From the NCBI GenBank assembly GCA_013365365.1, contig JABVXU010000312.1:1-64000 (forward strand): 64,000 nt of DNA, in the 5' to 3' direction. A program made the position numbers and the translations under genes. The stretch is from Cruorifilaria tuberocauda. Its lineage: Eukaryota; Nematoda; Chromadorea; Rhabditida; Onchocercidae. Positions 1-11,900 of this stretch are shown here, piece after piece. A model generated the notes under the pieces. That model saw nothing but the letters and a program-made list of their open reading frames with translations. It was not told the origin of the DNA and made no database searches. Numbering within the stretch: the stretch's first letter is position 1; every line of letters begins with the position of its first letter.

Positions 1-2356
1 ATTCATTTTTATATAAATCATTCTTATTCATCATCTAAATTTACTTTTATACAAGTTTTCATTCTTTTCACTTTTTATTTCCTTTTTACTTTTAAACGTT
101 CATTCCTTCATTTCCTATAATTGTATATGCGCTGAATTGAGGTGAAATTTTTTAGTTAGTTTAGAAATTCTCTTATAGAATTCATTGAGTTGTATAACTT
201 GTCAAATATAAGCTAACCAGTTAGCAGCAAATTGTAATTTCCAAAAAAAAAATTTTTCTTTTTTCACTTTTCATTTTTTGCACCTCTGATTTGTTACCTT
301 TCTTCCAGAAGATAATGGTGGATTTGTTAAGTGTTTGCATTTCAGGAAAAAAAAAAGAAATCATGAAGTAGTTTTTTTTGTTTATCTAAAAGTTATTTAT
401 TAGAATTACAAGTATTTTTTTTTTTTTGAGTTTGAAATACCTGAATTTGAAATATCGAAATAATGGTGAAAGTTATTGTATTATGATATTACTTAAATAG
501 AAGGAGCGGAAAGAGATAGGAGCAAAATTAGGAAGATAAATATGGAAAATGTGTAAACTGTAAAAGTAATAAATAGTGAAAGAGAAAAAAAATTTTGCAG
601 AAATTTTGAAATAATTTTTTCTATTAATTGAAATTTCACCAAATAATCAAATTGGTAGTTTAAAAAGTAATCATTTAGAAAATAGGTTTATTAGCAAATT
701 AAAATTATAAATTTTGAACTTTTCATTCATTTTTTTAATGTTTCTTTTTTTATTTATGTGACAATAAAAAATTTGTTTTCAATTTTTTTCTGAAATAATT
801 TTTTTATTAATTCAAATTTTAGAAATAATCAAATTGGTAGTTTAAAAGTTTAGAAAATAGGTTTATCAGCAAATAATCAATTAAAAGTTATAAGTTTTGG
901 CTTTCTTTTTCATTTTCTAAATGTTTTTTCATTTATGTGACAAATAAAAATCTATTTTCAATTATTTATTTATATGACAATAAAAATCTTTTTGGAATAT
1001 TTCATAATCAAAAAATCAATATTTCCATTTAGGATTATTAATAATTGGGCGAAGAAACATTGTTTGATTAAAAAATATATGAAATATTTGTAATATTTTC
1101 AATTATTGCAACTTTTTTTTCTTTAATTTTAATTTTCAATTACTGCAACTTTTCCTTTTCAATTTCATTACAAATAACAAATTAATTATTATTATTATTA
1201 TTAATATTATTATCAATATTTTACAATATAAATTTGTCGTTATATTTTTTAATTAAAAAAATTTTTCAGAATTTTTTTTTCATCAAAAATGAATCAAATT
1301 TTAATTGATTTTTTAATTGTTAACTGATGAATCAGTGAATGATTTGTAAGTGACAAATAAAAATGTATTTCCTCATACATTTTTCTGCTTATCTATACAT
1401 GAGTACGTAAGTAAGTAGGTAAGCATAAGTATGCAATTACTGTACATTACATACAGTATACAATTACTGTATGTTACAACTTTTACTTATTTCGTTTCTT
1501 TTTAGTTGAAAAAGACGAATTAACAAAAATAAAAATACATTTCCTAAAACATTTTTTCTACTTATTCTATATTTGAGTACATAAATATCTTATATATGAA
1601 TACGTAAGTAAGCATAAGTATACAATAACTGTATGTTACAACTAAAGCACAAGTATACAATAACTGTATGTTACAACTTTTACTTTTTAATTAAAAAAAA
1701 AACTGACAGAAAAATGTATTTCCTCATACATTTTTCTGCTTCTCTCTACGTTAATAAGTAAGTAAGTAAGTAAGTAAGTACAAGTATACAACAAATGTAT
1801 GTTATAACTTTTATTTATTTCGTTTTCTTTTATGCAAATAAGTATACAATTACTGCAACTTTTACTTTTTAATTAAAAAAGAAAAGAAAAATTGACAAAG
1901 TTGTTTTTTCGTTTTTCTATTCTTTTGGAACTCATCAAAGTATTATTTACAGTGAAATACAGTGGTTGTAAAATATTGAGGCGCTGAAGTAGTAAGTAGC
2001 AGTTTGCGCTCGCTGTTTTAGCAATAAAGTTAAAAATACTGCCAAGAAACAAAAAACGAAAAAAAAAAGAAGAAAATCCAAATTCCTCAGTAAAAACTTG
2101 AAGTTCCAGTTTTATCAACGATAATATTAGCATTTACCATTAAGCTTGTTCTATTTGCGCTTTACCAATTCAATAATATTTCTATTTCATTTTTATCTTT
2201 TCTTTCTTTTTTGATTTGTATACTTTTAGATTTGTATTAATATATGTATGGGTGTGTACTTTCTTTTTTTCTTTCCTGTCGTCATATTATCCATTGAATT
2301 TACACGATTAAAATTTAGTATAAATAGGTATGAAAGCAAATAATCATCTATTACTC
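1..2356. other. intergenic, AT-rich, no gene seen
   Basis: No exon pair with convincing splice signals or family similarity was found on either strand. The stretch is poly-A/T tracts, short ATT runs (about 1183-1215) and the tandem repeat listed separately at 1351-1890. The open frames present are low-complexity F/L/S-rich translations of T-rich DNA. Confidence 0.6.
1351..1890. repeat. degenerate tandem repeat, about 175 bp unit, 3 copies
   Basis: The block containing ATGTATTTCCTCATACATTT, then a (GTAA)n run, then copies of AGTATACAATTACTGTATG followed by TTACAACTTTTA, starts near 1355, 1525 and 1705. A short GTAAGTAAGTAAG microsatellite (about 1749-1779) lies in the last copy. Copies differ by point changes and small indels. 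No coding potential is seen. Confidence 0.75.
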
Positions 2357-2662
2357 AGTTATATTTCAATAAATTAAATTATCATACCAGTAAGTTATCT
2401 GAAGGTTAAGTATTAATTGCTTTAATTTAAATGTTTAGTTATATTTCAATCAAATTATCATAGCAGTAAGTTATCTTAAGGTTAATTATTAATAGTTTTA
2501 GTTTAAGTGTTTAGTTATATTTCAATAAATCAAATTATCATAGCAGTAAGTTATCTTAAGGTTAAGTATTAATAGCTTTAGTTCAAGTGTTTAGTTATAT
2601 TTCAATAAAATTATCATGCCAGTAAGTTATCTTAAGGTTAAGTATTAATAGTTTTGAAATTA
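2357..2662. repeat. tandem repeat, 76-80 bp unit, 4 copies
   Basis: Copies begin with AGTTATATTTCAAT at 2357, 2437, 2513 and 2593 and share CAGTAAGTTATCTTAAGGTT. A more diverged piece of the same composite unit, including TATAAATAGGTAT, recurs around 2745-2830. The array ends about 260 bp before the start codon of the secreted protein at 2926, so it occupies that gene's upstream region. Confidence 0.85.
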
Positions 2663-2925
2663 AATTATTTATTATATAGTTATCTTTTAATCAAATCATG
2701 TTATCATATCAATTAGTAGTCATGCTCTTGGTATAATACTTGGAATCAGGTATAAATAGGTATAAAAGTAAATAATCATTTCTTACTAGGCCACATTTTA
2801 ATAAGTTATCATATCAGTTGCTAATCTCATTATTGCTATAATAATTAAAATTCAATATAAACAGGCATAAAATTAATTCTTCCGTTTTTTTTTCTGTTTT
2901 TGTCTACAGGATTTCTAGGGAAATT

Positions 2926-4932
2926 ATGCAATTCGCAATCATTTTATTAACTTTCGCTATGGCTTCGGCTAATAAAACAGTAAGTTTTGAAAAGTTAAAA
3001 TTTCTATTTTCCTTTATTATTTTAAATGAAATATTAAATGGAAATAGTTTATTAAATTATTAAATTAAATTAAGTTGAATTAGATTGAATCAAGTTTATT
3101 AAACTTATTAAATTTTAGTTTATTAAATTGAATGGATTAAAATGACTGAAAAAATTAAAAGATGGTTAGGAATATATGCATAATTTGATAAATTTGAATA
3201 AATAGATCATAAATATGATGAATTTTTTTTTTCAAATTTGTTTTTCTTCTATCTTGGATAGTTTTTGATAAACTGGAAAAAATTACAAAATTTGAATAAA
3301 TTTCAAAATTTAATTTCATGATTAATTTCTTAAATTAAATTTAAATGAGTTGAAAAACAATGTTGGACGTTTTCATTTGTGCAAATAATAAAGTAAATGT
3401 AAAGTAAATTTAAAACTGTTGGAACAGTACTTACTGTTATCAACTTGTAAATTAAAAAGTTACTATACATTATTTAAAAGGTTTAAAATTTAAAAAGTTA
3501 ATACACTTTACTAACTCCTTAAATTATAAATATTAACTTTTTAATTTCTTTCATTCCGCTATTAGGTTTTCTCGTTACTAATATTATCCTTTGTCTTTTT
3601 TAAATTTTCAAACTACAGTATCAAACGTTATCATTCTACTGATAATTCTTGATTACTGCGATCAATAATTGAAGCAATCCTCATTGTTTTCCATTGTTTT
3701 GCTAATTTAGTTTCTTTAAATTGCTACGATACAGTGATAAATATTATCATTTAATATTATCACTAAAATTATCACTTAATTCTTGAGAATATAAATTGTA
3801 AATAATAATCGAATTATTCCAATATTAAACAAAGTTGTATTGAATATAATACTTAGTATTTTAGTATTCTTATTTTCCGTCATATTTTTAAGTTAAATTC
3901 TAAAATGCCATTTGATAAATGAAAATTAAAATTATCATTTTTAATTTTTTAAAAATTATCAATATTAAAACAGAAAAATGAAAAGATACTCAAGTTTATC
4001 AGTCTTATCATACTTTAAATGAATTGTTGCAGCAGATGGAAAAGAATGCGCAAATGTCGCACAAACTTGTCAAGCGGCACTGTTCATGTCAACCATCATC
4101 ATGCAGTTGCTCACCAATTCAAATAACTTTGCAAATTTCGTGTTCTTGCCCGCAAATTTGCAGATGTACATCACCTGCTCAACCAATTTATCCTCCCGTA
4201 ACTTATACGATGCCAACGACAAGACTGCCTCCTGTTACCTATACTTTACCTCCTGTTACGTACACTTTACCTCCTGTTACGTACACGTTGCCCCCCGTTA
4301 CATATACGTTACCACCCGTTACGTATACGCAACCTCCAATCACACGAGCACCAATTATTACAACTCAATCTCCCTACTGTTGTATTTTATTCATTTGCGC
4401 CAGTTGTGGCTATTCTGGTAGCACGTACAATGAAGTAAATTTTTAAGTATTTCACGTTAAAATAATTTCGTAAATTTTTGAGTACAAGTAATTTTATTAG
4501 ATATAATCATTTACTGTTAAAGTAATTAAATCAATGTTAATAATAACAATAACAATAATTATTATTGTAGTAATAATAAACAAAAATAACTAACACAACA
4601 ATACTGATAACTATAGAAACTATAGAGATGATAGTAATTATTATATGAAATATTACGATTTATCGATTACTTCGTCCTTTTCTTTTATCATGCCAACTGT
4701 ATAACAAGATCTGATATATTTTACTTAATTACAGCCACAACAATACAAGCCTCCATCTTATCAGTATAATTTGCCATCATCACCTTCCAGCTACAATTAT
4801 CCATCACAACCATCAACTTATCACTATCAACTTCCCGGTGATCAGACTCCATACTCTTATCCAACTAGAACATCAACATGCTCAATTGGTTTTACCCTAT
4901 GTATTGGTGGAAATTTTTGTTGTCGAAATTGA
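2926..4932 (+). CDS. secreted Cys-rich protein with PPVTYTL heptapeptide repeats
   Basis: Predicted exons are 2926-2979, 4033-4434 and 4735-4932, all joined in phase 0, giving 217 residues. Residues 1-18 form a signal peptide (MQFAIILLTFAMASA then NKT). A basic stretch follows, then a cluster of CxC pairs (HCSCQ, SCSCS, SCSCP, CRC). Next come five perfect PPVTYT units, four followed by L and one by Q, plus a variant; then a second Cys patch (YCC, CASCG). The last exon is P/Q/S/Y-rich and ends in GGNFCCRN. A likely spliced-leader acceptor (TCTACAG) lies 16 bp before the ATG. The exon 2 acceptor is a tandem CAGCAG, so a glutamine may be optional. The overlapping frame starting near 4086 is a shadow. 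I do not recognise the family; the composition fits an extracellular matrix, cuticle, eggshell or gland product. Exon 1 to exon 2 linkage over a 1 kb intron is inferred. Confidence 0.72.
4192..4342 (+). repeat. 21 bp coding repeat (PPVTYTL)
   Basis: Five near-identical 21 bp units lie inside exon 2 of the secreted repeat protein, preceded by a diverged unit with a TMPTTRL spacer. Synonymous differences between units (CCTCCTGTTACG, CCCCCCGTTACA, CCACCCGTTACG) with the peptide unchanged suggest the peptide is under selection and the array is not newly expanded. Confidence 0.85.
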
Positions 4933-7900
4933 TCAATTTCGAGAATTCATGAAGTAATTGAGAAAAAAACGATAATTGATTTAATGGTGCTTGAATTAAT
5001 GAATTCTTTCAATTTCCTTTTTAATACGCTCATATTTTGTAGATGTATTATCATGTTTATTTTACTTGATATTACTTGATTATCTTGATTACTTGATATA
5101 CTTGATTATTGATGTTTATTTGTTTTTCTTTAAGAAAAAAGAAAATTGGCTCTAAGTTTTAAGTAGTTTTAACAAATCTTCCTTTTTTCTTATCATAATC
5201 TTTTGCGAAATTATCAATTTCGAGAATTTAAAATCTTTTACTTTTCATTTTTAAAATACGAGAAATAGCAAAATTATAAATTCATCTTACTTCTTTTTCA
5301 GGTTGATAGTGTGAAATTAAGGTGAAGCTTAATTTTTCTTTAAATAAGCAATTTTCGAATAGCCTGATAATTCGTTGATTTAGTTTTCACCATACTAATG
5401 AGAGAAGAACATACCTACTAAAAAACCGTATCTGGGAATGAAATATCTTTCAGGTTGTCTAAGATTTAAAACCTGATTATATAAATAAATATATATATAG
5501 GTATTCCAATATATGTTTTAGATCGATATATTAAACTGAAAAATAATATTACAAATTAAAATGATAAGAATACAAACGAATATGAGTTGCAAGTAAAAAA
5601 TTATAGAAATAGAGAAAGTAAATGAAAAAAATCAAATTATATCAGCATATTTGTATTGTGAATTTTATTAGCAATTTTCGAATAGCCTGATAAATCGTTG
5701 GTTTAGTTTTTTTTTTAAGGCTACAATCTTGAAATTTTCATAACTCTTTTATTATGAATTTTATCAGCATATTTATTTTATTTTAAGATTATTTCACATT
5801 TTCCGGTTATTTTGGTTATCAAATTTTTCTGTTTGGGAAAAATGACGATAAAGATTTCTTCGTGCAAAAGATAAAGTGAAATTATTTTCTCTTACTGATT
5901 CTATTTTCACTTTCTTTCTTTTTTTCAAGTATTAACTTTAGGTTTTTAAGTATTTAAATATTGAAAAAAAATTACATTAAACAATCGCAAATGATTAAAT
6001 TTCATTTCCCATCTAATTAGGATAGTTAAGGATAAAATATCTGAAATAATTCATTTACTGATATTATCTAATGGCTACTACATCTAAAATTACCCATACC
6101 TTCTGCAATTTCAGGATTGCCAAATTTTATAAATGACCTCAGAATAAATCCATAGTTTTTATTGAAAATGATCAATCAATAACATAAATATAATCATTAT
6201 ACTTGATTCTCCATATTTCTGAAATTATCGAACGTTTCGCTATGCATTTAAATTTACAAAATTACTAAATTTTTGCAATGATCCAAGAAGAAATTATCAG
6301 TTTTTGATCAATGATAATCATTCAATCAATAATATCGATAGTATACAAACATGATGATATCATTATGGAAAAAAATAAATGCACCTAATTTTCATGCATT
6401 TGAAATCAGTTGAATTATTCGGATATTATTTTAATTACTTCATGAACAATATTTACCTATGAAGTTATCTATTACCTATGAACAATATTTAATTTATATT
6501 TAAAATAAGATTACAAAAGCGACTATCGATTTCATTCATTAACGATTGATATAAACTGATTGTTTCAGATTGCACGTAAATGATACGATGCTGAATTTTA
6601 GAGCTTAAAAAATTTTTCAAATTTCTACCTTCAAAAGGATATCATTATCTTCAAATGAGTCTATCACAATCTTCAAAACAATTTCGATTTAGCTTTTTAG
6701 TAATTTTTGTTGATTAATTGAACGGAAGAAACGAGAAATCGTATTCAAATGTTACTTTTGCCCTTTGACCTCTGTTGTTGTAAGACTGTAAACTATTTAT
6801 TTTGAATAATTATTTCCGTTTGTTTTATTGTCATTACTAACAATTTTGATTTATTAAATAAACGTTTTGCAACATTTCTTGATATTATTAATTATTCCGA
6901 AAGAATTTACCATTTCTGATACCGACCGATTTTTCGGGATGATGTTTCGGGATGACCGATTCTTGTAGCATACAGGAATCCCTTTTTGATCAATCGATAT
7001 TAATCAAGCCATCATCTATTTCATATTCATTCCGATATTTCTATTGAATATTGATCCTTCCAATTCTAATAATTTTAGTGTTAGTAAATTTGAAAAAAAA
7101 ACTTTAAATAGATGAATTACTTTCGTTTCCTTCTATCATTTGTTTCAACATTATTCGAGACTATTCGTCTCTCATGTTACTTGCGATTTATATTTGTATT
7201 TTTTTGTAAGCTTCATTTATTCGATACATATATGAAGCCGATAATAAGCTTTTATTATGGCTTATTAGAATTACTAAAAATAGAGTTGTGAAGTTATGGT
7301 ACAATGAAAGAGATTACGATTGTTTAATTTAGCTGAAAGAGATTACGATTGCTTAATTTAGCTGAAAGAGATTACGATTGTTTAATTTAGCCAAATATTC
7401 GGACAGTTTTTGAATGAGACTGTAACAGTAATTGATTTTTATATATTTTTTGTTAATGTATGTTTCGAAGAATTTAAATGATGGAAACTGGTATTTGCAT
7501 AATGCTCCTCCATAAAAGTGCTTTGTTATTATAAGAATTCGTTATTTTAGGAAGCAGATGGAAGTAACTCAAATTGATTGAAATTCAATTAGTTTGTTTT
7601 TATTGCTATTCTTACTGTGTTTAATTAATTAGTTTCGCGCTTCAATAAATTTATTAGATATTTTCTATTATCTAGGTGTTTAAATGATTGATTTTAATTA
7701 GCATAGTTAATAGAATTAGCATAGGGAATTTATTACGTTTAGCAGAAAGCATTTAATATCTCTCGGAATATATATCAGTAATGAAATGTTATAAAGGTGA
7801 TAAAGTAATTTACCTTATAATAATAAAAACATTCCTGTTGAGCAAAATCATTTCAATTCATCTTTTGTACAAAAAAAGACTTCATATTTAAAAAATGGAA

Positions 7901-8579
7901 AGTTTGATTATAAAAATAAACGGAAAATATGGAATAATCTTAAAATAAAATACTATGCGTTGATATAATTCACATCAATTTGGTTTTGTTTGATTTAATT
8001 TCTTCACTTATTATAATTCTTTTACTTAAAATTCATATTCCTTTGTTTTCTTATTATTTTAATTTATAATATAATTACTTTTTCAGTTATATATTGGTTT
8101 AAAATATATATTGTATACATATCATCTTTATAGTATTTCATCACTTTATTACCAAATTTCGCTTGTTTTTTTGCTAGCAGTAGTTACATGTTTTTTGCAC
8201 TTGATGCATATTGAGGTAATAATAGTAGGTAACTTGCTATTTTCATATATTAGAAAGGCTATTCTATCGATCAACGACATGCTTTTGGTGTTTGAATTAT
8301 TTGTAAAGGATGCCTGAAATGCTTCGTGCATTACGGGATTCAATGAAACTAATTATTTCGTCTTTTTTTTTTCGCTTTTTTTTTCATAAATTGATTGCAG
8401 AAAACTTATTGAGAGATAAAGATTTAAAAAATGATTCGCATGTAAAATAAGACTATTGAAACATTCTTTTTAGCTTGGAATTCTGTTCAAAACTCGCTTA
8501 AAGGAGGTGGAGAGGAGGTTGGAGGGAACGACGATTCCAAGATGCTTCACATAGAAATTAAGGGAATAGATTTATTTCT
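4933..8579. other. intergenic, mostly featureless AT-rich DNA
   Basis: No gene is supported. A 40 bp direct repeat (GCAATTTTCGAATAGCCTGA and following bases) occurs at 5348-5387 and 5671-5710. A 29 bp triplet repeat is listed separately at 7305-7391. The hydrophobic open frame at 8111-8317 has no splice partner and is not called. From about 8490 base composition becomes G-rich (AAAGGAGGTGGAGAGGAGG), which looks like the 5' flank or leader of the next gene. Confidence 0.6.
7305..7391. repeat. 29 bp tandem repeat, 3 copies
   Basis: Three head-to-tail copies (7305-7333, 7334-7362, 7363-7391) of a unit beginning TGAAAGAGATTACGATTG differ at only two positions, implying recent duplication. Confidence 0.95.
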
Positions 8580-8914
8580 ATGACCGTAGTGAAGAACAAA
8601 CTATGGATGGATGACCCAGCGCAGAGTGGCCTCTACTATGTAAGCTGTAAGTTTTGTAATAAATTTGTAGCGAATAATTATATCGAGTATTAACTGGTGA
8701 AGTGGTTAAATAATTTAAATGAAATTTGAGTATATTTCAGCAGATCGGAGACGAAGTTCCGAAGAAAGGTGAAACAGAAATACGAGAGCAACAACATAGA
8801 ATTTCTACAGTTTTAAATGATGCCCGAGGTGAGGTGCGAATCGATGAAAGGCAGCTAAAACCTGTCGATCCAGTCTTGAATTGGATATTGAGGCTGGTGA
8901 TCCTTTTTATATGA
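8580..8914 (+). CDS. small protein with C-terminal hydrophobic anchor, unknown function
   Basis: Two exons, 8580-8639 and 8741-8914, join in phase 0 across a 101 bp intron (donor GTAAGC, acceptor TATATTTCAG) to give 77 residues. The first 60 or so residues are polar (DDPAQSGLYYQIGDEV, then KKGETEIREQQHR), and the end, PVLNWILRLVILFI, is hydrophobic, as in a tail-anchored or membrane-associated protein. Evidence for a real gene is the non-repetitive composition, the G-rich leader and good splice sites. The acceptor is a tandem CAGCAG. A strong internal donor (CCCGAG then GTGAGG at about 8830) could give an alternative 3' end; a possible later exon with acceptor TTTGTGCAG lies near 9357. I do not recognise a family, and upstream exons may be missing. 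Confidence 0.45.
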
Positions 8915-11900
8915 TCTACTTGCGATTGTTTACTATGGTTTTTAGTTTTTCATTTCTTTTGATGTAATTACTGATTATATTTGTTTATTTTTAATTTGTT
9001 TTGAAATTATTTTAATTATTATTTTAGTATTAATTTTATTGAATTTATAATATGTGTGATATATGTAAATATATGTAAGATACCTACTGATGATATGTTT
9101 AATTAGATGTTATATAACTTTTATTAATTATTTGTTAAATTTGTTAGACTATGTTTGTTAGTTTCACGTGATTTTAATTTTGATTGTTACGTAGTTAGAT
9201 ATCTGTGTTCTTTATTTTAAATAATTTTTAATGGAATCTGAATAATTTTTAAAAATTTCTTTGTATGTTTAAATTTTTCTTCGGATTTATATTCAATGAT
9301 TTATCAAATTGAAAAATAATGGTATGATTAATAAATTTTAATTTTCTTTGTGCAGAATCACTAGTGGTATCAAACCTTTCAACTATTTTTGTCGAAACAT
9401 GTCATGCTTGTTTATTATAAGCATGCAGAGGAGACAGGTGAAGAAAACGAGAGGAGGTGATCGAAGGTATATATGGAGTTGAGAAAAATAGACTTTTTGA
9501 ACGACTTACAGACTAAATGTTCAACCTCTGAAATATTAAACAAAATTTGTCTAAATTCTTGAAGGTTTTTGCATTCAAGTATAAATTATCGAACTTTTGA
9601 ATCCTTTAAAATACTACTTTGGTGTCATGATTTGCTTCAGTTCTTTTTTTTCACATTTCCATGCTTCCTATCAATGGTAAAACCTTCAATTGTACATGAT
9701 ACTGAAGCACTGCTGTAAGATGAACCGTACCATATTGGCATTTGTTGGTGACAGTTGTCTTTTGTAGTTCTATTAATTGTATGATTTTTTTTTTATTATC
9801 TATCTTACTTCATGTTTATTTTATTGATTTCAATTAGTATACAACTTTTTTTTTTCCCTTACAACTACTTGCATTAACGCAAGTTTTTCTTCTTATTTTA
9901 AGTTAATCAGTGATGATAATTAAAGTATTTGTGATCTTCTTCGATATTAGCTAATCTATGCATGCATTTGTTTTGTTCTTTTCACTCCTTGCACGCTTTT
10001 TTAATTTCATTTATAGCTTTTTTTTTTTTTTGCTTTTTTGTTAACTTCACTATTTCATAATTTGCATATTGCATACGTTTTTTTTAAAAGTTCTATTTGT
10101 TAGATAATGAATGATATTCATTGTTTTTAGTTGTTTTTCTTTTGCATGCATTTTGAAAATGCTTTTTATGAGTCACATGTGAGAAAAGGCATTTGATTTA
10201 AATGGAAGGAAAAAATGACGAATTGTTGATGAGAAATAACGTAGTGGAAATTTTTTCTTAAATTTATTACTAATTACTATTTGTTACTAGTTACTTTTAT
10301 CATTACCGTAATTATTTATTGCAAAAGTTAATGTGACCTATTAACTGACAATTTTAATGTTAATGATGAAATGTTATTGGGAAAAAATGTATTAATTGAA
10401 ATGTAGAATATATTGATAATTTGAAATCAAGCAAAATGTGACGTCATACTTTTTTATTTATATCTACTTTCTCACTTAATACTGCTAATTAGTAATTAAA
10501 TTACTTTTAATTAAGTAACTTGGTAAAATTTCTTAATAAGTTTTGCATGCAATACATATCGATAGATGAAAAATGACACAACCCCTTTTGATGGTTTACA
10601 TTTTTCACTTCATCAAACCAATAATCTCTCTCTCCTTTCCTCTATTCCTTCCTCTCTCCTTAAATAACCTCTCCTTCTTTTTTTCTCTTTCTCTTCTTTT
10701 CCCTTTCTCGTCCTTCAGATAACATCTTTTTCTCTTTCCTCCCCTCTTTCTCCTTCTCCTAGACAGTCTTTCTTACTCTTTCTTTCTTTCTTTTCCTCTC
10801 CCTTTCTCTTCAAACATAGTTTGTTTATATCGATAAGTTTAGCTTTAACGAATGGGCATTCCTTCTATCGTATTAGGAATAATAACAGATGATGAATAAA
10901 GAAGGATTACTGTTATCTCTTAACACTTTATTAAAGAGAGAGAGAGAGAGAGGGAGAGACAAAGAGAAAGAGAAAATATCATTCTTTCTCTTTTTTCTCT
11001 CTCTCTCTCTCTTCATTCTCTGGTAAGAGCATGTACTGGAAGTACCACGTATTCCCGTTTATAAAGAGTTGAATCAAATCTGTCTCATCCATTCCTTCTT
11101 CAACAAGGAAGATGAAAAGGTTATTTCAAGAATATCTCGAGAAGAATTCTTTTCTATTTCAAGTTTTTTTTTTCCTGTTTTACTTTAAAGTAGAGTATGG
11201 TAAAGAATATAAGAAAAAAATAATAGAAAAGGAAGGGATAGAAAGTGAGAGAGAGAGAGAGGAGGGGAAAAAGAGAGAGAAATAGATGTGGAGAGTGAAT
11301 TTTTTTTTTGCAAAAAATTGAAAAATTATCAAATATCAAATATAACATAGATAATGGATTATAATTTGAGATTTACGATATTATTTAGTTACAATATCTA
11401 TTAATTAATTATTCAATATTAACTTTGGTGTAATTATCAGGCGGACGGCTTTAATTTTACTAAGTAATTCATTCATCATTTTCATTTTAATTATTAATAG
11501 TTAATTTCAGGTAATAGGATAAATTTATTATAACTAAAGTGAATATACAATTAATGAGAATACAATTATGCTGAATAGGATTTATTACTTAGCAATATTA
11601 GTTAACGAATAAGTAACTCATAAATAAGTGATTAGTCTTACTTTTTTGCATGCAATTTTTAGAAAGTAAACAAGAAGTTCAAAAAAAGAAAAAATCTTCA
11701 TCAAACAATTTAATTCTCGTTTTGTTTTAGCTTCAATTTAAAGAGTAGTATTTAATATTTGAAATTGAAATTAATTTTAAATTAAAGTTAAATTACTTTA
11801 CGCATATGTATTTTTTGTAATAAACTGCAGCAAATGGCATTTGCGAAGTTTTGCAAAGTTAAATTATTTGCAATAAATTTGCTTTATTTGCTTTTGTTCG

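Noticed and set aside
8111..8317. Hydrophobic open frame of 68 residues upstream of the small anchored protein
   Set aside because: Composition is that expected of T-rich noncoding DNA, and no splice partners or similarity were seen.
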